A DNA stretch of 64,000 nucleotides from Rhizobium sp. CCGE 510. GTDB taxonomy: Bacteria > Pseudomonadota > Alphaproteobacteria > Rhizobiales > Rhizobiaceae. Under the pieces are notes generated by a model. That model saw only the letters and a list, made by a program, of their open reading frames with translations. It was not told the DNA's origin and searched no databases. Location: positions 62,001-126,000 of the forward strand of contig NZ_AEYF01000022.1 of the NCBI RefSeq assembly GCF_000292525.1, given 5' to 3'. Shown one piece after another: positions 19,057 through 28,285 of this stretch. The position numbers and the translations under genes were made by a program. The first letter of the stretch is position 1; every line of letters starts with the position of its first letter.

Positions 19057-19378
19057 GCGGGTCGGCCGTTGGGGAGCGTCGGTTGGATTGAAGGTGTCTC
19101 TCGGGAAGCCGGTCGGCGCCGATGATGTCGATGACGAGGATGCCGTCCGGTATTTCGCGGTAGAAGGCGACGTGGCGCATGTGGAGGAGGCGGCGGAGGC
19201 CGGAGCCGAGTTCGTCGCACTCATCTCCCATGGAGGGCACGCGCGAAAGAAGCACGAAAATCCTGTCCCAATCGAGAAGATAGGCATCTGCCTGCGCCTC
19301 GCCGAAATGCAGGCTGGCATATTCGTCGATGCCTGACAACACGGCGTCTGCGGTTCGGGTCAGCCTATAGGTGGTCAC
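19046..19378 (-). CDS. parE: ParE/RelE-family toxin
   Basis: 110 residues from a GTG start that lies inside the last codons of parD. The sequence TTYRLTRTADAVLSGIDEY and the C-terminal LRRLLHMRHVAFYREIPDGI match the ParE fold; the family poisons DNA gyrase. Overlap with parD indicates translational coupling. The C-terminal tail after IIGADRLPERH is longer than usual. Confidence 0.85.
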   Translation of the reverse strand: MTTYRLTRTADAVLSGIDEYASLHFGEAQADAYLLDWDRIFVLLSRVPSMGDECDELGSGLRRLLHMRHVAFYREIPDGILVIDIIGADRLPERHLQSNRRSPTADPHAS

Positions 19379-19613
19379 GCAGCTTCGCCTTCGTTTCCAG
19401 CAGAATGTCGGCAATGCGCCGGTCGCTGATGCCGCTCTCCTCAGCCAGCCTCAGAATCTCGCGCACTTCTTCGTCATCGAGCTTGCGGTGGTTCTGATCC
19501 TTCAGGACGAGTTCCGCCAAATATGCGCCGGGACTGCTATATCTGCCGCTTGCAACACGGCGTGCGACGTAGTCCGCCAGATTATCCGGAAGGGAGATCG
19601 TCATTTTCGCCAT
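19365..19613 (-). CDS. parD: ParD-family antitoxin
   Basis: 82 residues from MAKMTISLPDNLADYVARRV, a ribbon-helix-helix DNA-binding N-terminus, then a helical toxin-binding tail. It overlaps parE by 14 bp. ParD proteins normally autorepress the pair. The upstream start at 19679 is discarded because it precedes the MTISLP strand. Confidence 0.88.
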   Translation of the reverse strand: MAKMTISLPDNLADYVARRVASGRYSSPGAYLAELVLKDQNHRKLDDEEVREILRLAEESGISDRRIADILLETKAKLRDHL

Positions 19614-19729
19614 TGAATTCAGTGCCGTCCGTAGATCCCGGTTTCGGCGTCCCCGATGCCAGATTACCATTTCCCACATTATGATAGAAGTGTTGGGCGC
19701 CGCCGTCCAACACTTGGGTCACATCAAGG

Positions 19730-20045
19730 TCAGTCTTTTTTATCGCTGTAGGCGAAGCGGTCGAGATCTTCCAAATGGCGTCGCAGGTCAGGATATCCGC
19801 AACCTGGCGCTTGACCGTCGTGTAAACGATCGCATCGCGGTGACGAGTTTGAGGGCTGCCGATATCCCTGCGGCACGGCGAGCAAGTGTCTTGTCGAGGC
19901 GCACCACCATGCATTTCGCGGTATGAGCGATAAAGCTGTCGACGGCTTCCTCATCTTTTTCGCGTACCAGCCATTTGGAACGTTCGAGCTGCACGATCGT
20001 ATTGATCGCTCCGGCGAGGACAGAATATATCTCTAGCCCGACGCC
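19730..20045 (-). pseudogene. Decayed PIN-domain (VapC-like) toxin
   Basis: The peptide can be read only through three frames: YSVLAGAINTIVQLERSKW to SAALKLVTA, then DAIVYTTVKRQVADILTCDA, then HLEDLDRFAYSDKKD to a stop. The order and the TADAIVYTT / LTCDAHLEDL pair match the C-terminal half of PIN toxins. Each join needs one extra C. The N-terminus with the first catalytic Asp is not recognizable and no vapB is seen. Confidence 0.65.
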
Positions 20046-20116
20046 TTTGCCGGCGACGGAGAGCGGCGCCCACCCCGTCGGTGTTGACGCCGCCGCTCCC
20101 GTGGAACGTCCGAAAT

Positions 20117-21217
20117 TCAGGTCGGGATGAGGCGCGTCCAGCCGTGCTCATCGTTCGTTACGCCCTTCTGCAGACTGACGAGCTGCTGGCGCAGTTCGCC
20201 GGTCAGCTTGCCGGTCTGTCCGTCCCCGACCAGAAACTCACCGCCAGCATGTCGAACCAGGCCGATGCCCGCCAGGACTGCGGCAGTGCCGCAAGCAAAC
20301 GCTTCGACGAGCCTGCCGCTGGCAGCGTCGTCTTGCCATTCCGCGAACGAGTAGGAGCGCTGCTCGACGCGCAAGCCCCTTTCTTTGGCGAGCACGATCA
20401 CGGAAGCCCGGGTGATGCCCGGCAGGATCGTGCCGCCAAGGGGTGGGGTCACCACTGATCCATCGTTCATCACGAAGAAGACGTTCATGCCGCCGAGCTC
20501 TTCAACCCAGCGATGCTCTGCGGCGTCCAGGAAGACCACCTGATCGCAGCCCTTCTTCGACGCCTCGGCTTGCGCCACGAGGCTGGCTGCGTAGTTTCCG
20601 CCGCATTTTGCAGCACCTGTGCCGCCGCTGGCTGCACGGGTGTATTCGGTCTCGACCCAAAGGGAGACGGCCTTCGCGCCGCCCTTGAAGTAGGCGCCGA
20701 CCGGAGAGGCGATGATGCAGAAGATATATTCCAGAGCCGGACGAACGCCGAGAAACGCCTCGTTGGCAAACATGAAAGGGCGAAGGTACAGGCTGGCGTC
20801 GCCGGACGGAATCCAGGCCTTGTCAACGCGGACCAGTTCTTCGACCGCCTTCAGGAAAAGTTCTTCGGGCACTGGAGGCATCGCCATACGGGTCGCCGAC
20901 TGCGCGAAGCGGCGTGCGTTCTCTTCAGGCCGAAAGAGCAGAATTCGGCCATCGTCCGCCTTGTAGGCTTTCATGCCCTCAAAGATTTCCTGAGCGTAGT
21001 GCAGTACGGCGCTCGCAGGATCGAGCTCCAGCGGCCGCCTGGGCGTAACCTTCGCATCGTGCCAGCCCTCGTCGGCAGTCCATCGTGCAAGGACCATATG
21101 ATCCGTGAAGACCTTGCCGAAGCCGGGCGTCTCCAGCGCCTGGATGCGATCGGCGTCCGAGACGGGAGATTTGTGGAGTTCTATTTTGATTTCGGGAGAG
21201 GCCGACGTCACGGTCAT
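20117..21217 (-). CDS. ilvE: Branched-chain amino acid aminotransferase
   Basis: 366 residues from MTVTSASPEIKIELHKSP, preferred over a GTG nine bases upstream because AAGG is well spaced from this ATG. Fold type IV PLP enzyme of the long form: the HYAQEIFEGMKAY start, SLYLRPFMFANEAFLGV, the PLP lysine in GTGAAKCGGNYAAS, and the ELGGMNVFFV / GTILPGITRASVI phosphate-binding region. It carries out the last step of Ile, Leu and Val synthesis or the first step of their breakdown. Confidence 0.95.
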   Translation of the reverse strand: MTVTSASPEIKIELHKSPVSDADRIQALETPGFGKVFTDHMVLARWTADEGWHDAKVTPRRPLELDPASAVLHYAQEIFEGMKAYKADDGRILLFRPEENARRFAQSATRMAMPPVPEELFLKAVEELVRVDKAWIPSGDASLYLRPFMFANEAFLGVRPALEYIFCIIASPVGAYFKGGAKAVSLWVETEYTRAASGGTGAAKCGGNYAASLVAQAEASKKGCDQVVFLDAAEHRWVEELGGMNVFFVMNDGSVVTPPLGGTILPGITRASVIVLAKERGLRVEQRSYSFAEWQDDAASGRLVEAFACGTAAVLAGIGLVRHAGGEFLVGDGQTGKLTGELRQQLVSLQKGVTNDEHGWTRLIPT

Positions 21218-21533
21218 TGCTGGCACCTTGATAGTAAATTGGATAGTGGCGGCGACACTACCGCCGCCAAGCTGGTCTTGGAAAGGTCTGAATCAGCCGG
21301 TTTCGGCTTTGATCAGAGGAATAGTCGCTTGATGTGGCTGACGTCGAGCAGCAAATGCGCGATCGAGCGCCTTCGATACCGGATGGCGTCTACATCAGCT
21401 GAAATCCCGACATCCAAAGCTTTGGAATATAAGATTTCCAACATGTCACCATGACAAGAAGATAGGTCAGTATTATTGACATAATTTCCGCCGCATGGTT
21501 TGTCGGCGATATAGAAAATAGGAGGAAAACCCC
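21218..21533. other. Intergenic region between ilvE and aminotransferase
   Basis: Divergent promoter region for two aminotransferase genes. A 43-codon minus-strand frame (21313-21444) exists but has no ribosome site or recognizable similarity. GGAGGAAAA just before 21534 is the ribosome site of the plus-strand gene. Confidence 0.4.
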
Positions 21534-22754
21534 ATGCTGAACTGGGACAACATGTTTGCGTCGCGCGCGTCGCGCATGCGCGCATCCGAGATCCGCGAGC
21601 TTTTGAAGCTTCTCGACCGACCTGACATCATCTCCTTTGCCGGCGGCATTCCGGATCCGGCGCTGTTTCCCGATCAGGAGTTCAAGCAGGCCTATGCCGA
21701 TATTTTTGCCGGTCCTGCCGTCAATTCGGCGCTGCAATATTCGGTCAGCGAAGGCTACAAGCCGCTGCGCGAATGGCTGGTCCGGCAGATGACGGATCTC
21801 GGCATCCCTTGTGAACTCGACAATGTCTTCATCGTATCCGGCTCGCAGCAGGGCCTCGATTATCTCGGCAAGCTCTTCTTGTCGCCGAACGATACCGCGC
21901 TCGTGACATGGCCGACCTATCTCGGCGCGCTGCAGGCCTTCAACGCCTATGAGCCGGCCTACGACCAGCTGACGCCGAATGGCAACCGAACGCCCGACTC
22001 CTACCGTGCGGCGGCAACAGCCGCCGGCGGCAAGGTGAAGTTCGCCTATCTCTCCGCCGACTTCTCCAATCCGACCGGCGAAACGGTCGATCTCGACGGT
22101 CGCAAGAACGTGCTGGCGCTGGCCGAAGAACTCGACATCGCCCTCATCGAGGATGCGGCCTATCAGTCGCTGCGTTACGACGGCGATCCGATCCCACCGA
22201 TCCTGGCGCTGGAGATTGCCGAGAAGGGCCACATCAACGATACGCGCACGATCTATTGCGGCAGCTTCTCGAAGACCCTGGCGCCCGGCCTCCGCGTCGG
22301 CTTCGTCGTCGCAAATGCCCCCGTCATCCGCAAGCTGGTGCTGATGAAGCAGGCGGCCGACCTGCACTCTTCGACGATCAATCAGATGGCGATATCAGAT
22401 GTCGCCGAGCTCGGCTTCGATTTCCAGGTCGCCAAGATCAAGGCCACCTACAGCCGTCGCCGCGACTGCATGCTGGCGGCGCTCGAGAAATATATGCCCA
22501 AGGGAACGGGCTGGACGAAGCCGGAAGGCGGCATGTTCATCTGGATCACACTGCCGGAAGGCATGGACGGCGCCAAGTTGTTGGCGAAATCGCTCGAAAC
22601 CGCCAAGGTCGCCTTCGTGCCCGGCAAGGCCTTCTTCGCCGACGGCTCCGGCGCCAACACCTTCCGCGTCAGCTTCTCCTGCGCCAACGAGCAGATGATC
22701 GAGGACGGTATTGGCCGGTTGGGCGCGCTGATCTCGGCCGAGATCGGCGGGTGA
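21534..22754 (+). CDS. Class I/II PLP-dependent aminotransferase (2-aminoadipate/LysN-like)
   Basis: 406 residues. Typical features are DIISFAGGIPDPALFP, the VSGSQQGLDYLGKLFLSP loop, SADFSNPTGETV with the conserved NPTG, and the PLP lysine in IYCGSFSKTLAPGLRVGFVV. The group includes 2-aminoadipate and aromatic/branched-chain aminotransferases; the donor cannot be assigned from sequence. It has a strong GGAGG ribosome site. Confidence 0.9.
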   Translation: MLNWDNMFASRASRMRASEIRELLKLLDRPDIISFAGGIPDPALFPDQEFKQAYADIFAGPAVNSALQYSVSEGYKPLREWLVRQMTDLGIPCELDNVFIVSGSQQGLDYLGKLFLSPNDTALVTWPTYLGALQAFNAYEPAYDQLTPNGNRTPDSYRAAATAAGGKVKFAYLSADFSNPTGETVDLDGRKNVLALAEELDIALIEDAAYQSLRYDGDPIPPILALEIAEKGHINDTRTIYCGSFSKTLAPGLRVGFVVANAPVIRKLVLMKQAADLHSSTINQMAISDVAELGFDFQVAKIKATYSRRRDCMLAALEKYMPKGTGWTKPEGGMFIWITLPEGMDGAKLLAKSLETAKVAFVPGKAFFADGSGANTFRVSFSCANEQMIEDGIGRLGALISAEIGG

Positions 22755-22786
22755 TTGTTGTAGGTTAGGGAGGGATACATCCCCAA

Positions 22787-22927
22787 CCTCCCTCATTCCT
22801 GTGCTCGTCACAGGAATCCAGCCACGGCGCGTCCGCGCCGTGAATGACTCTTGTTCGTGAAAGACTCTCCCGCGCCCAAGGACTTGGGCACGCTGGATTC
22901 CTGTTACGAGCACAGGAATGAGGGAGG
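22787..22927. repeat. Intergenic inverted repeat element
   Basis: 36-bp arms (22787-22822 and 22892-22927) differing at one position, each containing CCTCCCTCATTCCTGTGCTC or its complement, enclose about 69 bp that include a smaller ACGGCGCG..CGCGCCGT dyad. It fills the gap between the aminotransferase and the converging aldo/keto reductase gene and may act as a bidirectional terminator. Confidence 0.7.
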
Positions 22928-23069
22928 AGAGGGAAGTGCTTCCGCCTTCTTCTCTTGGAGGGAAGGGATAAGCAGTTTATCCTCCCATTCCCACGCTCTT
23001 TCGGCCTTGGTTCGCCGTCTCGCTCTTGCCGCAGCCGACGCGGTCGGCCACGGCGCCGTGATGATCGCC

Positions 23070-24128
23070 TTATCGCTGAAGATGCGGGCCGAAAAGCTCG
23101 AGATCGGCTTCACCGAGCCTGTCGCTCACCGTGTTCAGCTGATGCCAATAGGGATAGATCACCTGCGGCAGGCTGACGGCGTCGAGACGCTTGCGCTCCT
23201 CGTCCGTAAGCTTCAGCTCCGCAGCGGCGATGTTGTCGCGGAACTGAGCGTCGGTGCGGCCGCCGATGATGACCGAGGTCACTGCCTTGCGGCCGATCAG
23301 CCAGGCGAGCGCCACCTGGGCGGCCGAGACGCCGCGCTGCTGCCCGATCGCCACCAGCGTCTCAACGATGTTCCAGAGGCGGTTTTCGTCGCGGATCGGC
23401 GGTTCGGTCCAGCCGGCGAATTGGCGCGTGCCTTCGGGAGCGGCCTGGTTGCGGCGGTGTTTGCCGGAAAGTAGGCCACCGGCAAGCGGGCTCCAGACCA
23501 GCACGCCGAGGCCCTGGTCGATCGAAATCGGCAGCAGCTCGTATTCGGCGTCGCGGGCTTCCAGCGTATAATGGATCTGCTGGCTGACGAAGCGCTGGTA
23601 GCGGTGCTCATTGGCGATGCCAAGCGCCTTCATAATGTGCCAGCCGGAATAATTCGAGCAGCCGACGTAACGCACCTTGCCCTGCTTGATCAGCGTGTCG
23701 AGGGCTTCCATCGTCTCTTCGAGCGGCGTCTGGCCGTCCCATTCATGCACCTGATAGAGGTCGATGACATCGGTCTTCAGGCGTTTGAGGCTCGCTTCGC
23801 ATTCCCGGATCAGGTGGTAGCGCGACAGGCCCTGGTCGTTCGGGCCGTCACCCATGCCGAAACGGGCCTTGGTGGCAAGCAGCACGCCTTGTGGCCGCTT
23901 GCCGGAGAGCACATCGCCGATGATGTTCTCGCATTCGCCGTTGGAATAGGCGTTGGCGGTGTCTATCAGGTTGATGCCGGCATCGATGCACATATCGATC
24001 ATCCTGCGCGCCTCGGAGACGCCGAGGTCGCCGACGGTCTTTGCCCATCCGACGCCGCCGAAGGTCATCGTGCCCATGGTCAATGTGGAGATCTTCAGGC
24101 CGGAACGGCCGAGCGAACGATATTCCAT
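23070..24128 (-). CDS. Aldo/keto reductase
   Basis: 352 residues from MEYRSLGRSGLKISTLTMG. The catalytic tetrad is visible: Asp in INLIDTANAYSNGECE with its Tyr, Lys in VLLATKARFG, and His in VIDLYQVHEWD. The C-terminal VIIGGRTDAQFRDN segment binds NADPH. It reduces aldehydes or ketones; the substrate is unknown. An AAGGAGAAG ribosome site precedes this start. Confidence 0.92.
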   Translation of the reverse strand: MEYRSLGRSGLKISTLTMGTMTFGGVGWAKTVGDLGVSEARRMIDMCIDAGINLIDTANAYSNGECENIIGDVLSGKRPQGVLLATKARFGMGDGPNDQGLSRYHLIRECEASLKRLKTDVIDLYQVHEWDGQTPLEETMEALDTLIKQGKVRYVGCSNYSGWHIMKALGIANEHRYQRFVSQQIHYTLEARDAEYELLPISIDQGLGVLVWSPLAGGLLSGKHRRNQAAPEGTRQFAGWTEPPIRDENRLWNIVETLVAIGQQRGVSAAQVALAWLIGRKAVTSVIIGGRTDAQFRDNIAAAELKLTDEERKRLDAVSLPQVIYPYWHQLNTVSDRLGEADLELFGPHLQR

Positions 24129-24280
24129 TGAAACTTCTCCTTCATCGAAAAATGATTGACGTACCGCAAGGCGGCCCGATGGCAATGGCAGGGCGTTCAC
24201 GCCTGCGTGAAGCACTCGCGTTAGCTTACGCTTTCAATTGCTACCAAGCGAGGATGATCAACGGTCTCTTCGCCGCTCCG

Positions 24281-24453
24281 ACCGGTATCTGAACCAGGAG
24301 CTCAAGGAGACTTTCCGCGAGTTCCACCAGCGCTCGGGCGCGACGATAATCTACGTTAGCCACGACCAGAGCGAGGCGATGGCGCTGGCGACCGATGTGG
24401 CCGTCATGTCCGAAGGCCGCCTGCTGCAGATGGCGCCGCCGGCCGAAATCTAA
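24281..24453 (+). pseudogene. Remnant of a sugar-type ABC transporter ATPase
   Basis: Only the segment after the Walker B region survives: LKETFREFHQRSGATIIYVS, then HDQSEAMALATDVAVM and EGRLLQMAPPAEI followed by a stop. The H-loop (VSHDQSEA) is that of MalK/UgpC ATPases. Walker A, the signature motif and the C-terminal domain are absent. Confidence 0.75.
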
Positions 24454-24533
24454 AGCAAACGGCCAAGTCATTGCGAGCGCAGTGATCAAGCAAAACCCGC
24501 GCGATAATCAGTCTATTGAGGGACCGTATTCGC

Positions 24534-24782
24534 ATGCCAATTCAAGTAAGGCGTATTCGATCCGTTTTCGTGTTTTCGGCGGTTCTTTTGAGTGCCGCGA
24601 GCGTGCTTCAAGGATGCCCATCTTTAGAGCGGCAGAAACGGAACGGCGAATGGAAAACCCGAACGTTTAAGCCAAGTGAATTACATGGCAGTTCGAGCAT
24701 GGGGAGCTCGCCGAGCAGTTCCAACAGTGCGCCGAGCCAACCTCACGACTCCGCCACCTCAAGCCCGCCCAGCCATATTTAG
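24534..24782 (+). CDS. Small putative lipoprotein
   Basis: 82 residues. Basic start MPIQVRRIRSV, hydrophobic VFVFSAVLLSAASVLQG, then Cys at a lipobox-like VLQGC, followed by a Ser/Pro-rich tail (GSSSMGSSPSSSNSAPSQP). No homologue recognized; the low-complexity tail makes it a weaker gene call. Confidence 0.45.
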   Translation: MPIQVRRIRSVFVFSAVLLSAASVLQGCPSLERQKRNGEWKTRTFKPSELHGSSSMGSSPSSSNSAPSQPHDSATSSPPSHI

Positions 24783-24876
24783 GCGCAGAGGGCATTTGTC
24801 CGCATTTTTCTTGGGCCCGCCGTCTTTTCCTGCGGCGATTGCCGGTTAAGGTACTGTCCGCAACCGGATACTTGTC

Positions 24877-25986
24877 ATGTCGCTTCGCCTTGCCACGTTC
24901 AATGTCGAAAATCTGCTGACCCGTTTCGATTTCACCGGCTTTCGCAACCAACTGCGCCAAGACCGCGTCATCAAGCTTTTCGACGTGTCGAGCGAAGGCG
25001 TCTATCAGCAGCTCGAACAAGCGCGGGTGATCGCCGCCGCCGACGACACCCGGCAGATGACGGCGCTGGCGATCGCCGATGCGGATGCCGATATCCTCTG
25101 CCTGCAGGAAATCGACAATATGGCCGCGCTTCAGGCCTTCGAATACGGTTATCTCTTCCGCATGGTCGGAAACGGCTACCGGCAGAAATATCTGGTGGAG
25201 GGTAATGACAGCCGCGGCATCGATGTCGCCGTCTTGATGCGCGAGGAAACGCGCGACGGCCAGAAGATCGAGGTCAAGGACATCCGCAGTCATGCGATGA
25301 CGACCTATCGCGATCTCGATCTCTTCGACGACGAACTGGCGCTCACCAACCGCATCGATGACAAGATCTTCAAACGCGACTGCCTGGAGCTCGACCTCCT
25401 GATCGGCGGCCGGCCGTTCTCGCTCTATGTCGTGCATTTCAAATCGATGGGCAATCCGCGCGACGGGCTGGACGGGCGGCAATCGACGATGCCGATCCGC
25501 CGCGCCGAGGCGCGCGCCGTGCGGCGCATCATCGAGGATCGCTTCGGTGCGGATCAAGCAGGCGCGAAGAGCTTCGCCATCTGCGGCGACATGAACGATT
25601 ATCAGGAGCGCGTCGATGTCATCGGCCGCCGCGGGGCCGGCTATCGTTTTGAGCATCAGGACGAGGCCGAAAGTGCGCTTGACGTTTTCAGTCGCGACGG
25701 CTTTGCTGAAAACGTCGTACGCCGCCGCGAGCCCCTCGACCGTTGGACGCTTTATCACGCGCGCGGGCCGCAGGAGCAGTGGCTCTGCCAGCTCGATTAT
25801 CTCTGGCTTTCACCGGAGCTCGCCGCCCACAATGCCGGCCGCCTGCCGGAAATTGTCCGCAGCGGCCAACCCTACCGCACCATCTTCCCGCCGGGGCAGG
25901 AGGTGGAACGTTACCCTCGCACCGGCTGGGACCGGCCGAAAGCGTCCGATCACTGCCCCGTCGTCATGACACTGGATCTCCCCTAG
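24877..25986 (+). CDS. Endonuclease/exonuclease/phosphatase family protein
   Basis: 369 residues. Family motifs in order: LRLATFNVENLL, ILCLQEIDNMAAL (catalytic Glu), LYVVHFKSMGNPRDG (His), AICGDMNDYQER (Asp-x-Asn) and the terminal KASDHCPVVMTLDL (Asp-His). All metal and catalytic residues of the EEP fold are present, so it is a metal-dependent phosphodiesterase, nuclease or phosphatase; the substrate is unknown. The next gene starts 3 bp after its stop. Confidence 0.9.
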   Translation: MSLRLATFNVENLLTRFDFTGFRNQLRQDRVIKLFDVSSEGVYQQLEQARVIAAADDTRQMTALAIADADADILCLQEIDNMAALQAFEYGYLFRMVGNGYRQKYLVEGNDSRGIDVAVLMREETRDGQKIEVKDIRSHAMTTYRDLDLFDDELALTNRIDDKIFKRDCLELDLLIGGRPFSLYVVHFKSMGNPRDGLDGRQSTMPIRRAEARAVRRIIEDRFGADQAGAKSFAICGDMNDYQERVDVIGRRGAGYRFEHQDEAESALDVFSRDGFAENVVRRREPLDRWTLYHARGPQEQWLCQLDYLWLSPELAAHNAGRLPEIVRSGQPYRTIFPPGQEVERYPRTGWDRPKASDHCPVVMTLDLP

Positions 25987-25989
25987 AGA

Positions 25990-26775
25990 ATGAACATGAA
26001 AACGAATTTGCACATGAAATTTGCAAATAGCGATCTTTCCGATGATTTCGCCGGCTGGCCGCCGGAAGCGACGGTGTTCCCGATCGCCGGCGTTGATCTG
26101 CGCGTCCTGCCTGGCAGCCATCCCTTCGTCCTCGCCGAGGAAGCGGCGATCCGCGAGAACTGGGCCAAAGAAACCGCCGCCAACCCGGCGCTGTTCGATG
26201 GGCGCCTGGTGTTCCAGCAGCGGCTGTCGTTCAGTGAAGACGGGATTGCGGGCGAGGGCTACGTTACTCCCTTTTCCGCTTTCATGTGGTGGCGCCGGCA
26301 GCCGCAGCGCCAGGGTGGCCTGCATATCTTTGCCTATCCGGTGCTCGAAAGCGCCGACGGCGCGCTGGTGGCGATCCGAATGGGCGCCCATACGGCCAAT
26401 CCCGGCCAGGTCTATTTCGCCGCCGGCTCGCTGGAACAGGAGGATATCGTCGACGGGCGCTGCGACATCGAGGCCAATATGCGCCGCGAAGTCCACGAGG
26501 AGACAGGCCTGGACCTCGCCGACGCGGCAGCAGGGCCGGGGCTCTACGCCAGCTATTCCAGGCGTACGGTAACGCTCATGCGGCTTTTGCGCTTCGAGAT
26601 GACGGCGGACGAGATAGTGAAGCGGATCGAGGCCCACATGCTGGTCGCCGAGGACAAGGAGATCGCCGGTGCGGTGGCGATCCGCTCGGCGGACCCCTCG
26701 GCGTATCCCTATAATATCTCGATGCTGCCGGTGATCAGCTGGTATTTCGGCAAGGCGGGCGCATCAGAGGCATGA
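25990..26775 (+). CDS. NUDIX hydrolase domain protein
   Basis: 261 residues. The Nudix box occurs late: AGSLEQEDIVDGRCDIEANM followed by RREVHEETGLDL, giving the REVxEExGL core; the leading G-x5-E spacing is stretched compared with the standard box. N-terminal 150 residues are not assigned. It starts 3 bp after the EEP gene, so the pair is co-transcribed; both may act on phosphorylated metabolites. Confidence 0.8.
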   Translation: MNMKTNLHMKFANSDLSDDFAGWPPEATVFPIAGVDLRVLPGSHPFVLAEEAAIRENWAKETAANPALFDGRLVFQQRLSFSEDGIAGEGYVTPFSAFMWWRRQPQRQGGLHIFAYPVLESADGALVAIRMGAHTANPGQVYFAAGSLEQEDIVDGRCDIEANMRREVHEETGLDLADAAAGPGLYASYSRRTVTLMRLLRFEMTADEIVKRIEAHMLVAEDKEIAGAVAIRSADPSAYPYNISMLPVISWYFGKAGASEA

Positions 26776-26990
26776 GGGATTGGAGAGAGGGATCCGCATT
26801 TTTCACCACGCATCATTATCGGCGCTGCATCCTTCAACGCCTCGCGTCCTGAGGCACCCAAGCCAAAGGCCGTAGCCTCGAAGAATACGCTTCAGCGTTT
26901 GCTGCTTGCACCCATCCGGACTTAGCGCCTTGCACTTGGCCGTTTGGTCGGGCAGGTTGGCGGCGCGATGACCGATTTAGGGAGGCCGAT

Positions 26991-27902
26991 GTGGCGCGAA
27001 GCTACAGCGTCTATGACGTGTTCACCGATCGAAAGCTTGCGGGCAACCCGCTGGCGGTGATCTTCGACGGAGACGATCTCAGCGACGAGGCGATGCAGGC
27101 GATCACCCGGGAGATCAATCTCTCAGAGACGGTGTTCGTGCAGCCTTCGAGCAATCCCGCCTATGCGGCGCGGCTCAGGATCTTCACGCCGGGGCGCGAG
27201 CTGCCGTTTGCCGGCCATCCGACGGTCGGCACTGCGGTGGCGCTGGCCGAGCGGGCGCATGGCGCTGCGACGCTCGATCTCGTTACGGTGCTTGAGGAAA
27301 ATGTCGGGCCGGTGCGCTGCGCCGTTCGGCTTAGGGAGGGCGAGGCGAGCTTTGCGGAATTCGACCTCCCGCGTAAATCGCAGCCGGCCATCATGCCGCT
27401 CGACAAGCTCGGCATGGCCGATGCGCTGTCGTTGAAGGTGACCGAGATCGGCTTCGAAAATCACGTCCCGGCGGTCTGGAGCGCCGGCGTTCCGTTCCTG
27501 CTCATTCCGGTGCACGATGTCGGAGCCGCGCAGCGGGTGGAATTCGATCCGCAACTCTGGGAAAAGATCGTTCCCTTTGTCGACGGTGCGCTTGCCTCGG
27601 CCTATGTCTATTGCCGCGGCGGCGTCAACCACGTGGCGAAGTTCCATGCGCGCATGTTCGCAAGCGGCATGGGGATCGTCGAAGACCCGGCCACCGGCTC
27701 TGCGGCGGCGGCGCTCTCCGGCGCCATCCACTATTTCGACCGCCTGACGGACGGGCATCACCCGATCATGATCGAGCAGGGTGTCGAGATGGGCCGGCCA
27801 TCCTTCATCCACCTGCATATCGATGTCGACGGCGGGGCGATCTCCAATGCGCGGATCGGCGGCCAGGCGGTGCGACTGGCCAGCGGTACGCTCGACCTTT
27901 GA
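26991..27902 (+). CDS. PhzF family isomerase/epimerase
   Basis: 303 residues from a GTG start with GGAGG five bases upstream. Conserved family segments: YDVFTDRKLAGNPLAVIFDG at the N-terminus, the catalytic Glu in REINLSETVFVQP, RIFTPGRELPFAGHPTVGTA, and EDPATGSAAAALSGAIHYFD in the second half. PhzF-like proteins are diaminopimelate-epimerase-fold enzymes; only some make phenazines, so the role is open. Confidence 0.9.
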   Translation: MARSYSVYDVFTDRKLAGNPLAVIFDGDDLSDEAMQAITREINLSETVFVQPSSNPAYAARLRIFTPGRELPFAGHPTVGTAVALAERAHGAATLDLVTVLEENVGPVRCAVRLREGEASFAEFDLPRKSQPAIMPLDKLGMADALSLKVTEIGFENHVPAVWSAGVPFLLIPVHDVGAAQRVEFDPQLWEKIVPFVDGALASAYVYCRGGVNHVAKFHARMFASGMGIVEDPATGSAAAALSGAIHYFDRLTDGHHPIMIEQGVEMGRPSFIHLHIDVDGGAISNARIGGQAVRLASGTLDL

Positions 27903-28122
27903 TTTCTTTAAAGCGCCGCGCGTCCATAGCTAAGGACGCTCTATCGCTTTGAATCTGCGCATAATCCTTGCCGAAAATGGATTCCGATGTCCGGGCTTAT
28001 GCCCTGCATTTCAACCATGCCGAAAAATCTTCGCGATTAACCAAAGAAAATTGGCCGATGTGCTGGACAACCCTGCCGATCCTGTTTATACGCCCCGTCA
28101 CACCGCGCAGCCAAGCGCGAAC

Positions 28123-28198
<76 letters not shown>

Positions 28199-28285
28199 AT
28201 CTTTTCAAATAGTTACCTATTGAATAGGCCCCGAAAGGGGCTAGAATCGCTCTCACACATGTCTCGCACAGTTTGAGAGAGCAAT

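Noticed and set aside
21313..21444. A 43-codon minus-strand frame in the ilvE/aminotransferase gap
   Set aside because: No ribosome site, no recognizable similarity, and it sits in a divergent promoter region.
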